Below, in pieces: positions 14,901 through 22,282 of a stretch of DNA of 23,890 nt (the stretch's first letter is position 1; each line of letters begins with the position of its first letter). Below the pieces are notes generated by a model. The model was given only the letters and a program-made list of their open reading frames with translations. It was not told the DNA's origin and searched no databases. Both the position numbers and the translations under genes were made by a program. The stretch is from Bacteroidales bacterium (lineage in GTDB: Bacteria; Bacteroidota; Bacteroidia; Bacteroidales; Paludibacteraceae), in NCBI GenBank assembly GCA_900771035.1, contig CAAGML010000129.1:1-23890 (forward strand). The letters run 5' to 3'.

Positions 14901-16780
14901 GACAGATAAAGGTAATATTGTTCACCCATGGTCAGGTTCTCAAGGCGGAGAGTGTCACCAGTCATACCTGTCGAGTCGGGAGTGACAACATCTGGATTAT
15001 CAATCTCGATCGAGCTGAGGATGTAACGGCAATTGGATGTCTGTTCTGCGAATGATGTCCATGAAGCTCTGGCCGAACGTTTGCTTAGAGGTACGACCAC
15101 AACATTTGTCGGTGTTACGCAACCCGAAAGCGTCTTAAAACGTGCAGCCTCCGACCATGCCTCGCCCTCGTTATGGCCATAGCCGTCGCAGTTGACACGT
15201 ACATATACGTAATATTCTTGATACGCATAAAGTCCCTGAATGGTATCACTTGTGGCTGTAAGTCCCGTGTGACGTGGAGTCACGGCAGTAAAATCGGTTA
15301 TAGGTCTCTCACTGACAAGCACGTCGTACGTGTTAGCATAATCACCTGTGGATGCTGTCCATGAAATAGTTGCGGTAGATTGTGTTATGTCAGAGATAAT
15401 CACGGTATCAACCGCAGGACATGGATTGATAGGTACGCAATATCCAAAACTTACCTTTGGCAGGAAGTTTTGTACGAAGATACTGTCGTTGTTTTGGTAA
15501 CTTGCACTGTCAACAGTAGAGCCATAGAAAATAGATGTGTTATAACCACAGCCTATTGGCAGGTCGAATTCAATCAAAAGATTTCCTCCCGTGTATGTGA
15601 ATGGCGTGGTGAGGTCTATAGTCATACCATCAGTCCTACTGGCTGTAAGTGTACCTGTATAAACGGATGTCGCATCAGTGGTAGGAAGTATGCCGCTGAC
15701 TGAGGTCGCCGTGGTGTGCATCATACGGACGGTAAATGTTCCGCACCATGAGGTCAGGCCGTTTGACGAGGTTACGCTTGCCAAGTAATACTTTAGTTTC
15801 GTTATGCTTTTGCCCACCAAACCAGTAAGCATATTGGCTGGATAGATGGATTGTGATTTTTGGGTTTCGTTACAATTATATCCGTATATGGGAATATATT
15901 CACTGGTTACGTCACCGTCTGCAACTTCTACTGTCGTAGAACAATCGATAAGCGAATCTGTTGTCACCGAAGCAGTAACCCAATCGCTATAGCCATCTGT
16001 GGCACCGCAGTTTGAACGCACATGAACATAGTATGAGGTTTCACGTTCCAGATGATTGAACGTGTATGTGGTGGTGGTTGAGCCTGTGATTATTACTGAG
16101 TCTATGCCCGCATCATCAGGATTGCTGCTCGTCGAGAGTTTTACATTATAGCCTACACAGTTTGAACCATTGGCTGCCCAACTGGCAGTTACGCTTGCTC
16201 GGGCGGCTGTGACTATCAGGTTCTCAGGAACGAAACATGTAGGTCCGGTGAGAAGTGTCACCTCGTCAATTCCCACGCCGTAGCCATATTCCCCGATAAT
16301 CTCGAATGCCAGTTGGAAGGTGGATGAAGATGTTGGGATTATGTACCTGTCAGACATAACCCAAGAGTCGTGGCTGCCGGTTATGTGGTCAATCTGATGC
16401 CAGGTATCTGTCGGGCTTGTACGATAGTAAATTTTGATTTTATCCCAACTACCGTAAAAATATGCATTTACGTATGCGAAAGTCAATATGACGCTGGTGT
16501 TGCCCGAACAGTCAATAGAAGGGGTTATCAACTTCGCACCATAACCGCTTGACGAAAAATGTAGTTGTGCGTTTTTTGAGCCAGCGTATGCTGACGAGGG
16601 ATGTTGTCCGTTATATACACCGGTCTCAACTGTCCATGGTTCATAGCCTATTGAAGTCCAACCATCTGGCAATGAATTGCCCGCAGTTGTCTCAAAACCT
16701 TCATAGAATAAAGTTTGGCAAAATGCACACTGAACGTGAAACGCTAATATTAGCGCTACAGCAAATAAAAACTTTTTCAT
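8906..16780 (-). CDS. Giant secreted multi-fibronectin type III protein, probable T9SS cargo
   Basis: The 2624-residue protein starts with a signal peptide (MKKFLFAVALIL, end near CAFCQ at 18-22). Residues about 25-180 form a MAM/cleaved-adhesin-like beta sandwich (FYEGFE to VGIDEVTL). There follow roughly 12 fibronectin type III-like domains mixed with four beta domains of two kinds: type A (about 280-450 and 1325-1490, KSITK and FLPKV motifs) and type B (about 750-930 and 1790-1970, KSTFSS and TPFEYN motifs). A DUF5018-like Ig domain lies near 1135-1230, a second adhesin-like domain near 2155-2310, InlB B-like repeats near 2320-2545, and a T9SS type A sorting domain at the end (YDMTGRLV, AAGVYIIRI, LKVIVK). 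No enzyme motif is seen. Likely a cell-surface adhesin or matrix protein. It lies 55 bases after the 242-residue gene and may be the last gene of that operon. Confidence 0.9.
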   Translation of the reverse strand: MKKFLFAVALILAFHVQCAFCQTLFYEGFETTAGNSLPDGWTSIGYEPWTVETGVYNGQHPSSAYAGSKNAQLHFSSSGYGAKLITPSIDCSGNTSVILTFAYVNAYFYGSWDKIKIYYRTSPTDTWHQIDHITGSHDSWVMSDRYIIPTSSSTFQLAFEIIGEYGYGVGIDEVTLLTGPTCFVPENLIVTAARASVTASWAANGSNCVGYNVKLSTSSNPDDAGIDSVIITGSTTTTYTFNHLERETSYYVHVRSNCGATDGYSDWVTASVTTDSLIDCSTTVEVADGDVTSEYIPIYGYNCNETQKSQSIYPANMLTGLVGKSITKLKYYLASVTSSNGLTSWCGTFTVRMMHTTATSVSGILPTTDATSVYTGTLTASRTDGMTIDLTTPFTYTGGNLLIEFDLPIGCGYNTSIFYGSTVDSASYQNNDSIFVQNFLPKVSFGYCVPINPCPAVDTVIISDITQSTATISWTASTGDYANTYDVLVSERPITDFTAVTPRHTGLTATSDTIQGLYAYQEYYVYVRVNCDGYGHNEGEAWSEAARFKTLSGCVTPTNVVVVPLSKRSARASWTSFAEQTSNCRYILSSIEIDNPDVVTPDSTGMTGDTLRLENLTMGEQYYLYLSNACGGRNGNSPYVMTEFTMPDACIAPTNVAITNVEKYQMTLYWAPSAYADPADKYDIIVSESELANPSTAAITYHNVTGTSKVLNFLNRNTTYYIYIRCNCGATLGNTEWISVTAKTQGLASDCDNTHEIAVGGTDTAITYYLPAYENYRYSLSEQIYDAAEINQAGIIKGISFFCTNSAKRRNLKIYLAHTTKSTFSSAVDWIRVTDNDLVYSGNYQMTDDAWNEITFDTPFEYNGTDNLAIIVDDNTGSYAGSAYFYIHHTTGYKTLYYSDDSTNPNPSASYIPNGSRETDRNFVRFNFCSTEEACPAVAAPVATDITNTKATITWNNGEGDFATSYSLIISDTLVTDFETTGLTADNILGTTYTDTSLTANTHYYVYVRVNCVNNNYNDGSSAWSPACEFTTELQCLRPENFVAGEATSISIPLSWVETGNAENWIIFVASDTNDTVNVNIDECVVVNDTVIYTLTGLNPKTTYTLHIVADCVEDSLSKEDINAISFTTLDNSTDVDTLIIHNTEVISYTIDHDAKTIDVIVRKGTEIDNLYADLITHYPSCRLEVDGEEYVSPWDFTDSVTIHVISQDTNFTSDWRIIIVEEECATLYDFIVSDIERRTANLSWHIGDATTSFDLVLSEWPLGNPEWGYVQSITATNDAGFCTYPLTGLTRGTHYYVYLRTHCDTAYAQWRFNEFTTKSLIFCEDVIVADGTATNDFMPIYGLYYDIQGVQTQFVYSSDMLTALRGKSITKMTFFSTNETYNFGNAQIQVSVGITPSDDLSSGFATSPSDTVYTGYATVSNYQNVIQFATPFDYPAEGGNLLIEYKLTTTGYNGPRTSFYGITTDKVTGHGNKFNAGSQTFLPKVQFNCCEESVACPEVTDVTVSDVDVNSATVTWTESTGDYANTSDVYYSTNEVTDFTAITPQITGLTGNSAVLTGLEDYTIYYVYVRTHCDGENHDDGLSEWTEGIMFRTLSPCRVPSTPEATITGKHTATVAWSNTSGYAAQANNFTYVISDNAIAMANLGSAVAITGVDTVAVDLTGLDCETTYHFYVKNECTGDVNCSSPWDSCQFTMPEALPAVINVQVFDIASNAFTATWESDTANFANETQWEVACVASGYTPTEWTVVTTRSHIVLGLNPTTSYDFYVRATDGNNHSENAMINATTIDEPTDCHTIGEGTNTQHSIPCANFYNYGYSQQIFDTSELQIGEIRSIAFQYGYNIPMTKTNVKIYLGHTSKSTFSSTSDWIPADSLTEVYSGPFNCSGDGVFNSFKLTTPFEYNDTDNLVVAVHKESYDYEGQYYKFRCTGTTDNKTLYYQNDNYACPVNSPVEGTLLAERNNIEFCYAPADCRPVTNIKVDHVTTSSAHAYWYPGNEEQSWQIYNAPKQMTVEELDTLSLTNVITNQVNLSGLDKDMDYYLYVRGHCSGEESSPWMEYHYTTLPTCSAPSTTIATSATDNSITFMVTSGEYGTEGTYDYRYWAEGSTDTVTLAGQTSEVTINGLQNNVTYIWEVRANCSGTDDGSSRWVVGNPIHVCGVASLPYTEGFEHVPASYSGPGMIETICWSDLNASASSYPDYHASTSYATEGRYSLQTRSDWTTPMYLILPSFGDVTDVCVMFDCGYQSLRSSGNFQVGYITDPTDPTTFVSSYTASGSNSYSMDTHTAYVRNIPTGAKVAICHTPNGYADFKAWLDNIRIDTVPTYTVSTAVSPEVTPALGVINIANAETDTASPGVFYEATAPVLTAIPAEGMMFTCWTNGNNGDTITVDNPWTMIVMQDTSIIANFDTASFDLTVSVAEGSEKYGSVIGSGNYKYMSSQEIAAMPIMHYHTVWNDGNTDNIRTIIMPSMDTTFVASFIIDQHTISANIIGEGTVEGLGMYNYGATAVLVATPDDGYKFAKWIIGDSTFTNRTLVLVITEDVTVTAEFTLITVVDDVEEVNYVTYSEEKDIVVCGAGNYDVTVYDMTGRLVKKVTKASEVERINVYAAGVYIIRIDNRKSLKVIVK

Positions 16781-16835
16781 TTTTTTACATGTTCATAGGT
16801 CAGTGAACCTGTCCTCCTGACCCAAATTATCGAAT

Positions 16836-17564
16836 TCAGAACAATTCCTGTTCCGTTACAGTCTCAACATCCGTCAGCTTCTTCTCCCCTTTCCTGTAAT
16901 AATACACCACTCCGCACCTTTGGCACGCCTTCATTTTCTCGTATGGTTCCAGCCCGCTGTAGAAACTCTCAATCTCATCCCAAATCTTAAGCACCAGCTC
17001 ATCAATTCTCTCTCTCATCTCTGCCACTCTTTGTTGGTCTCTCACTGTCGATTTTGACGATGTCTTCTTACTTATCAGGCTGTCGCAGAACGGTTCAAAG
17101 AACACTTTCACTTTCTGCACTGTCGGGAAATTTATAGGCGTACCCCCCTCGCTTATCCTCTTCTGTTCCCCCTCTATCACTCTCTTACCCACCTCATAAA
17201 GTTCCTGTTCGCTTATCAGCCTTGGCAACAGCGTCTGGTTCTCGTCAAAACCATACAAAGGCAATTTGCTTTTCTTCATCTCGCCCCTCTCTACAGCCAT
17301 CAGCAACACCTGGACGAAGTGCGACACGTACATCCTTGCCTGTTTCGCCAGTTTCTTCATCTTCTTGTTCCCCTCTACCCTCTGACCGAACACAAAGTTG
17401 TACTGTATCACGTTGTTCTCAAACTGTGGCAGTAGTGTTTTCGCCTGTTGCAACAGCGTGAACGAGATTGGTTCATCCTCAAATTCAGGATTCTCTGTCT
17501 CAACGGCTTTCTTCAATGCTGCCAGTCTTGCCTGGTCTGTTTTTGGTAACCTTCTGTATGGCAT
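16836..17564 (-). CDS. Conserved protein of unknown function with CxxC motif
   Basis: The protein is 242 residues, without signal peptide or membrane segment, so cytoplasmic. It begins MPYRRLPKTDQARL, a start I associate with an uncharacterised Bacteroidota family, is rich in charged helices in the middle (residues 60-200), and ends with a C214-x-x-C217 pair in CQRCGVVYYYRKGEKKL that might bind a metal together with other residues; only two cysteines are in that cluster, so a full zinc site would need a partner or dimer. It starts 6 bases after the polyprenyl synthase stop and is therefore co-transcribed with it. No function can be assigned. Confidence 0.85.
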   Translation of the reverse strand: MPYRRLPKTDQARLAALKKAVETENPEFEDEPISFTLLQQAKTLLPQFENNVIQYNFVFGQRVEGNKKMKKLAKQARMYVSHFVQVLLMAVERGEMKKSKLPLYGFDENQTLLPRLISEQELYEVGKRVIEGEQKRISEGGTPINFPTVQKVKVFFEPFCDSLISKKTSSKSTVRDQQRVAEMRERIDELVLKIWDEIESFYSGLEPYEKMKACQRCGVVYYYRKGEKKLTDVETVTEQELF

Positions 17565-17570
17565 ATATTT

Positions 17571-18536
17571 TTAATTTTTACGTCCCATCAGTCTTTTTGC
17601 GAACTCTACGAATGGCTCTTTCTCTGCCTCGCTTTTCTTTATGCGTGACAGGCTCTCCATCGCCTTCTCGAAATATTCGTCCATTGCTTTCTCGCACATC
17701 AGTGGCATATCCAGCTGCGTGTATATGTTAATGATTGTCGATATTTTCTCCTCTGGCAGTATATTGTTGTTGTTTATCAACTGCCTGATTGTCTGCTGCT
17801 GTGATGCCTTACCGTTTATCATGGCCTGCACCAAAAGAAAGGTCTTTTTCCCGCAAAGTATATCTCCGCCAATCTTCTTCCCGAAGGTTTTCTCATCGCC
17901 GTAGCAATCCAGATAATCGTCCCAAATCTGGAAAGCGATACCCACGTTCATTCCAAAGTCGTAGATGTCCCTCTGCTCCTCCTCGCTCGCCCCTGCCAGC
18001 AAAGCACCCATCTTCAGCGATGCTGCCAGCAGCACACCCGTCTTCAGGCGTATCATTTTGAAGTACTCGTCCAACGACACATCTTTCATCTTCTCGAAAT
18101 CCCCGTCATACTGCTGACCCTCACACACTTCCAACGCTGTTTTCGAGAACAAATCCAGCACGCTGCGCAGTTTCCTGTTATCCACGTTCCCCACTATCAT
18201 CTGGTATGCCTTTATCAGCATTGCGTCACCCGACAGGATTGCCGTGTTGTCATCCCACTTCCTATGAACCGTTGGCCTTCCGCGTCTTACGTCAGCGTTA
18301 TCCATCACGTCGTCGTGCAGCAACGTGAAGTTATGGAAAACCTCCATCGCCGCTGCTGCCTCAACATATTTCCCGACATCTCCACCGAACAGTTTTACAG
18401 CCATCAGCACAAGCGAGGGACGCAATCTCTTACCCCCTGACTGCATAGCGTAATCAATAGGTTCATAAAGGTTCTTTGGCTCTTCCGTCCAAATCTTTTC
18501 CTCAAAGTACTTTTTTATTATCTCGCTTATTTCCAT
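17571..18536 (-). CDS. Polyprenyl diphosphate synthase (short-chain trans-isoprenyl type)
   Basis: Joins isopentenyl diphosphate units onto an allylic diphosphate, giving farnesyl or geranylgeranyl diphosphate for quinones and the lipid carriers of cell-wall synthesis. The 321-residue protein has SGGKRLRP (residues 33-40), the first aspartate-rich motif DDVMD at 75-79 followed by RRGRPTVH, and the second, DDYLD, at 206-210. There is no two-residue insertion in the first motif, and a phenylalanine (F70) sits five residues before it; in this family these features suggest a product no longer than about C20, but this is inference. It starts 12 bases after ddl and ends 6 bases before the 242-residue gene, so operon expression is likely. 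Confidence 0.93.
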   Translation of the reverse strand: MEISEIIKKYFEEKIWTEEPKNLYEPIDYAMQSGGKRLRPSLVLMAVKLFGGDVGKYVEAAAAMEVFHNFTLLHDDVMDNADVRRGRPTVHRKWDDNTAILSGDAMLIKAYQMIVGNVDNRKLRSVLDLFSKTALEVCEGQQYDGDFEKMKDVSLDEYFKMIRLKTGVLLAASLKMGALLAGASEEEQRDIYDFGMNVGIAFQIWDDYLDCYGDEKTFGKKIGGDILCGKKTFLLVQAMINGKASQQQTIRQLINNNNILPEEKISTIINIYTQLDMPLMCEKAMDEYFEKAMESLSRIKKSEAEKEPFVEFAKRLMGRKN

Positions 18537-18548
18537 ATTGTTATGTAT

Positions 18549-19517
18549 TTATCTGTCTTCAATAATGTCTCTCATCACCTCCCTGATGTCAATCCCCACT
18601 TTCTCTAATGCGTTAGGTATTATACTTGCGGTTGTCATACCTGGCGTAGTGTTGACCTCCAAGAAGTTAATCACGTCCCCCTTCCCCACGATATAGTCAA
18701 CCCTGATTATACCATGGGCCCCTAAAAGCCCGTAAATCTTCCTCGTCGTCTTCTGTATCCTCTTTGCCAGTTCGTCACTGATTCTCGCAGGGGTAATCTC
18801 GTCAACCTTCCCCAAATATTTAGCCTCATAGTCAAAAAACTCGTTCTTCGTCGCAATCTCCGTCACAGGGAACACACACTCTTTCGTCTTAGTCCTATAC
18901 ATGCCGTTCGTCAGTTCAATACCCTCCATAAATGCCTCTATCAGCACCTCTTCCCCCTCGGCGAACGCCTTTTTTATTGCCTCCTGCAAATCCTCCGCCT
19001 TCTTCACTTTCGTCACTCCGTAACTGCTTCCCCCCACGCTTGGTTTTACGAATACAGGCAACCCCAACTCCTCAACCACTTTCGCCGTCTCAACCCTCTC
19101 CCCGCTCCTCACGACAATGCTTTTCGCCACGTTCAACCCGAAACTTCTCAGGAAGTTGTTGCATGCGAACTTATTGAATGTCATTGCCGAAGGCAGCACG
19201 TCGCATGTCGAGAATGGGATACCCATCAGCCTCAGATAACCCTCAAAGATACCATTCTCCCCCGGTGTTCCGTGAATAGTGATGTATGCGTAGTCAAACA
19301 CCACCTTCCCTTTCTCTGGGTCAACGAACGAAAAGTCGTTCCTGTCAACAGGCAATTTCTCCTCCCCTCTCAGCACGTTCCACTCTTTGCCCCTTATCAG
19401 CAAAACTTCCTTATGGTAGTCGTCAGGGATAAATCCCATCAAACCTTTTGCGCTGTTCAGCGAAACCTCATATTCACTCGAGTCTCCGCCAGCGACGATT
19501 GCTATATTTTTATGCAT
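18549..19517 (-). CDS. ddl: D-alanine--D-alanine ligase
   Basis: Makes the D-Ala-D-Ala dipeptide for peptidoglycan precursors, using ATP, in the cytoplasm. The 322-residue length is typical. Visible are the N-terminal AGGDSSEYEVS (E15 in the usual substrate-side position), ITIHGTPGENG around H82, the ATP-grasp stretch FVKPSVGGSSYGV at about 156-168, VLIEAFMEGIEL, and the metal-binding end FLEVNTTPGMT. The start is ATG 19517. It heads a tight minus-strand group with the polyprenyl synthase and the 242-residue protein, linking two inputs of cell-wall synthesis. A weak -7-like TCACTTTG is present at 19587-19580; otherwise it could be read from miaB, 214 bases upstream. Confidence 0.95.
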   Translation of the reverse strand: MHKNIAIVAGGDSSEYEVSLNSAKGLMGFIPDDYHKEVLLIRGKEWNVLRGEEKLPVDRNDFSFVDPEKGKVVFDYAYITIHGTPGENGIFEGYLRLMGIPFSTCDVLPSAMTFNKFACNNFLRSFGLNVAKSIVVRSGERVETAKVVEELGLPVFVKPSVGGSSYGVTKVKKAEDLQEAIKKAFAEGEEVLIEAFMEGIELTNGMYRTKTKECVFPVTEIATKNEFFDYEAKYLGKVDEITPARISDELAKRIQKTTRKIYGLLGAHGIIRVDYIVGKGDVINFLEVNTTPGMTTASIIPNALEKVGIDIREVMRDIIEDR

Positions 19518-19593
19518 AACATTATGGTTTAATTTCCACGGTTTTCTTATTTCCTGCCATTCCCCCTTCTATTCAGTCCCAAAGTGATGATGA

Positions 19594-19717
19594 AACAATA
19601 ATTTGGTACACCAAAGACGTAGCCCATGCAAACCATAGACGTACCCCTGACCTATAGACGTTCGGTTAAGAAATAATAATCGGAACTATAATCATCATTT
19701 TGTACCAAGTTATTATT
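19594..19717. repeat. Inverted-repeat-bounded segment with three AGACGT units
   Basis: Bases 19597-19610 pair with 19701-19714 (14 bp, one G-U), and beyond one mismatch the pairing goes on for two more bases. The 90 bases between hold AGACGT at 19615-19620, 19637-19642 and 19656-19661, each preceded by ACC-like bases, spaced 22 and 19 bases. It lies between miaB and ddl, where no gene is seen. It may be a small non-autonomous element remnant, a regulatory array, or part of the miaB transcript end. Confidence 0.5.
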
Positions 19718-19731
19718 TAATAAATGATAGA

Positions 19732-21042
19732 TTAACACACCAACTCTCCCATCAGCGTCGCGCCAGTTGCCTCGACTATCCTAACCTTGACAAAATCCCC
19801 TATCTTATGTCCCCCTTTGTCAAACACGCACATCTTGTTTTGCGATGTCCTCCCGCAGAATTTCTCCCTGCTCCTCTTCGAGTACCCTTCAATCATCACC
19901 TCAAAAACGCCGCCTATGTCTCGTTTGTTTGACTCAAGGCTCAGTTCTCCCTGCAATGCTATCATCTCATTCAGTCTCCTCACCTTCTCCTCCTCAGGCA
20001 CGTCGTCCGCCAGATGTCTTGAAGCGAAAGTCCCCGGTCTCTCCGAGTATTTGAACATATACGCCTGGTCGAAAGCAGCCTCCCTCATCAGCGAAAGCGT
20101 CTCTGCCTGGTCCTCAAGCGTCTCACCGCTGAACCCGCAGAACACGTCTGTCCCAATAGCGCACCCCGGCACAATCCTCCTTATGGCCGTAATCCTTTCT
20201 AAATACCACTCCCTCGTGTATCCCCTCTTCATTCTCTTCAGCACCTCGTTGCTTCCGCTCTGCACTGGCAAATGAATGAACTTGCAAATGTTCTCATGAG
20301 CTGCCATCACCTCCAACATCTTGTCCGACATATCTTTAGGGTGCGATGTCGCAAACCTCACCCTCATCTCAGGAACAGCCACCGCAACTCTCTCCAACAA
20401 TCCCGCAAAGTCCAGTCCCTCATAATTATACGAGTCCACGTTCTGCCCTAACAGCGTCAACTCCTTATACCCTTTCTCTCTCAGGTCCTGGGTCTCCCTC
20501 AATATACTCTCCACGTCCCTGCTTCTCTCCCTTCCCCTCGTATATGGCACTATGCAGTACGTGCAGAAATTGTTGCACCCTCTCATTATGCTTATGAACC
20601 CTGATATGCTCTTCCCGATCCTCGCAGGTATTATTTCGCTGTAAGTCTCCGTCGTCGAAAGCTCTATGTTGACCGCCTTTTCGCCTCTCGCCACTGCCCC
20701 TATCAGGTTCGGAATATCCATATACGCGTCAGGTCCCGCCACAAAGTCAACCCCCTGTTCTTTTATCAAATCCTCCCCCTGTCTTTCCGCCATGCAACCT
20801 ATTATTCCGATGGCAATCCGCCTGTTTTTACGCTTCAAAGGCAGGAAGTTTTGCAATCTTCCTATCACATGACGCTCCGCATTGTCCCTCACCGAGCATG
20901 TGTTCAGCATTATCACATCTGCCTCGCCCACATCCTCCGTTATGGCGTAACCTGCCGTCTGCATGATTGCCGCGACAACCTCGCTGTCCGCCACATTCAT
21001 CTGACAACCAAAGGTTTCTATATAGAATCTCTTACCTTCCAT
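19732..21042 (-). CDS. miaB: tRNA-2-methylthio-N6-dimethylallyladenosine synthase
   Basis: Radical-SAM enzyme that adds a methylthio group to i6A37 of tRNAs reading U-starting codons. The 436 residues carry the three-domain layout: an N-terminal UPF0004 domain with the three cluster-binding cysteines C13 (TFGCQMN), C49 (NTCSVRDNA) and C83 (GCMAER); the radical-SAM CxxxCxxC at C156, C160, C163 (RGCNNFCTYCIVPYTRG); and a C-terminal TRAM domain (about 370-436). SFxSxxGxS-type differences that would mark RimO or MtaB are not seen, and ETFGCQMN with IVPYTRGRERS favours MiaB. It is divergent from rpmH with 178 bases between, and has its own promoter. Confidence 0.95.
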   Translation of the reverse strand: MEGKRFYIETFGCQMNVADSEVVAAIMQTAGYAITEDVGEADVIMLNTCSVRDNAERHVIGRLQNFLPLKRKNRRIAIGIIGCMAERQGEDLIKEQGVDFVAGPDAYMDIPNLIGAVARGEKAVNIELSTTETYSEIIPARIGKSISGFISIMRGCNNFCTYCIVPYTRGRERSRDVESILRETQDLREKGYKELTLLGQNVDSYNYEGLDFAGLLERVAVAVPEMRVRFATSHPKDMSDKMLEVMAAHENICKFIHLPVQSGSNEVLKRMKRGYTREWYLERITAIRRIVPGCAIGTDVFCGFSGETLEDQAETLSLMREAAFDQAYMFKYSERPGTFASRHLADDVPEEEKVRRLNEMIALQGELSLESNKRDIGGVFEVMIEGYSKRSREKFCGRTSQNKMCVFDKGGHKIGDFVKVRIVEATGATLMGELVC

Positions 21043-21060
21043 ACATACTTTTTAAGTGTG

Positions 21061-21090
21061 CAAATATAACCATTTTTTCTGAACCGCAAA
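21061..21090 (-). promoter_or_regulatory. Promoter of miaB
   Basis: On the minus strand: TTTG at 21090-21087 (-33), an 18-base spacer, TATATTTG followed by CA at 21068-21061 (-7). The miaB ATG is 18 bases beyond the -7 box, so the leader is short. Confidence 0.75.
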
Positions 21091-21159
21091 CTTTTTCCTC
21101 TACTTTTTTATCCACAATTTTCCCCATTTTCAACCCTCGAAAAAAAATATCGCATTTTC

Positions 21160-21191
21160 CTTGTCTATTTCCAAAAAATGTCGTACCTTTG
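21160..21191 (+). promoter_or_regulatory. Promoter of rpmH
   Basis: TACCTTTG followed by CA at 21184-21191 is a consensus -7 box. CTTG at 21160-21163 is a plausible -33 box with a 20-base spacer. The rpmH ATG lies 29 bases downstream. Confidence 0.75.
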
Positions 21192-21220
21192 CACCTCGAA
21201 AAAAATTAAAATCAACGATA

Positions 21221-21379
21221 ATGAAAAGAACATTCCAACCATCTAATCGCAAGAGGAAAAACAAGCACGGTTTCCGCGAAAGAATGTCAACACCTAATGG
21301 CCGCCGCGTACTCGCTTCACGTCGTGCTCATGGTCGCAAGAAACTCACCGTTTCTGACGAGTACACCAAGAAGGCTTAA
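21221..21379 (+). CDS. rpmH: 50S ribosomal protein L34 (bL34)
   Basis: The 52-residue basic protein [18 protein letters not shown] followed by [23 protein letters not shown] is an unmistakable bL34, part of the large ribosomal subunit. The upstream frame extension is rejected because it passes through the promoter. In many bacteria rpmH lies beside rnpA and dnaA; here it instead precedes the PASTA-RluD genes. Confidence 0.98.
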   Translation: MKRTFQPSNRKRKNKHGFRERMSTPNGRRVLASRRAHGRKKLTVSDEYTKKA

Positions 21380-21436
21380 TTAGAACATCCTTTTGTTCTA
21401 ACAAAGAAGTATAGGTCCTACACTTATACTTTTTTG
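21380..21436 (+). terminator. Tandem hairpins after rpmH
   Basis: First stem: TTAGAACA (21380-21387) with TGTTCTAA (21394-21401), loop of six. Second stem: AAGTATA (21407-21413) with TATACTT (21425-21431), loop of eleven, followed by a T-run to 21435. The second is the better intrinsic terminator. The next gene starts at 21461 and has no visible consensus promoter after the stems, so partial read-through may supply it. Confidence 0.72.
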
Positions 21437-21460
21437 TTGTATCCGCAACTCTTCTATTTT

Positions 21461-22264
21461 ATGAAAACGATAATAGCCTTCCTAAAAAGCAAATTCTTCT
21501 GGGTTAACATCCTTGTTGCCATTGGCGTAGCCCTCGTCCTGCTCTTCGGCACTCTCATCTGGACACGCTTCTACACAAATCACGGCGAGGCTGTGCAGGT
21601 TCCTGACCTTACCGGTAAGTACCTCGAAGAGGCTGAACTCGAACTCAACGAACTCGGACTCTCTTACGAGGTTATCGACTCTGTCTATCTCCGCTCCTAC
21701 AAACCTGGCGAGATTGCCGAGCAAACCCCAGTCGCCGGCACTTTCGTCAAGCAGAACCGTAAAATCTACGTAGTCCTCAATTGCCGCCAGAAACGCCTAA
21801 TCACCCTCCCTGACCTTATTGGCGAAAGTTGCCGAAAAGCACAGTCCAATCTCCGTGCCATCGGCTTCAACGCTGACTCTATACGCTATAAACCCTACGA
21901 GTTTGACGGCGAACTCCTCGACATTTTATATAATGGACGTTCTGTCGAAAAATCCGAGAAAATCCCCGATGGCTCAATGCTTGTCCTCGTTGTCGGGCAA
22001 CGCGACAACGAGAATATGGTCACTGTCCCTAACCTCATCGGACTCTCTTACGCCGATGCTGTCTCTTTAATCAATGAGACGGAACTCTCAATCGGAAACA
22101 TCTCCTACGATGTCCGCCCTCTCTCCGACACTGAGCGTCAACAGTACCACGTCTTCCTCCAAACCCCTCCAGCAGGTGCCGAGGTCTTCCGTGGAAAACT
22201 TGTCGAGCTGAAACTTTCGCGTTCCCGCCAGTCCTCCCAATCCTCCTCCGAAGAGTTCTTCTGA
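21461..22264 (+). CDS. Membrane-anchored triple-PASTA domain protein
   Basis: The protein is 267 residues from ATG 21461 (an upstream TTG is in frame but lies in the rpmH terminator). After a short cytoplasmic start comes one membrane helix (about 13-33), then three PASTA domains: about 37-102 (VPDLTGKYLEEA, QTPVAG), 107-175 (LPDLIGESCRKA) and 183-250 (VPNLIGLSYADA, QTPPAG), and a serine-rich tail. PASTA domains bind peptidoglycan pieces or protein partners in Gram-positive kinases and PBPs. Here no kinase or transpeptidase is attached. By topology the PASTA part would face the periplasm. It is followed 18 bases later by the pseudouridine synthase gene. Confidence 0.9.
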   Translation: MKTIIAFLKSKFFWVNILVAIGVALVLLFGTLIWTRFYTNHGEAVQVPDLTGKYLEEAELELNELGLSYEVIDSVYLRSYKPGEIAEQTPVAGTFVKQNRKIYVVLNCRQKRLITLPDLIGESCRKAQSNLRAIGFNADSIRYKPYEFDGELLDILYNGRSVEKSEKIPDGSMLVLVVGQRDNENMVTVPNLIGLSYADAVSLINETELSIGNISYDVRPLSDTERQQYHVFLQTPPAGAEVFRGKLVELKLSRSRQSSQSSSEEFF

Positions 22265-22282
22265 TACAATAACATTTTATCC

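Noticed and set aside
16798..16822. GGTCAG...CTGACC inverted repeat before the giant gene as a terminator
   Set aside because: Only six paired bases with a long loop and no T-run.
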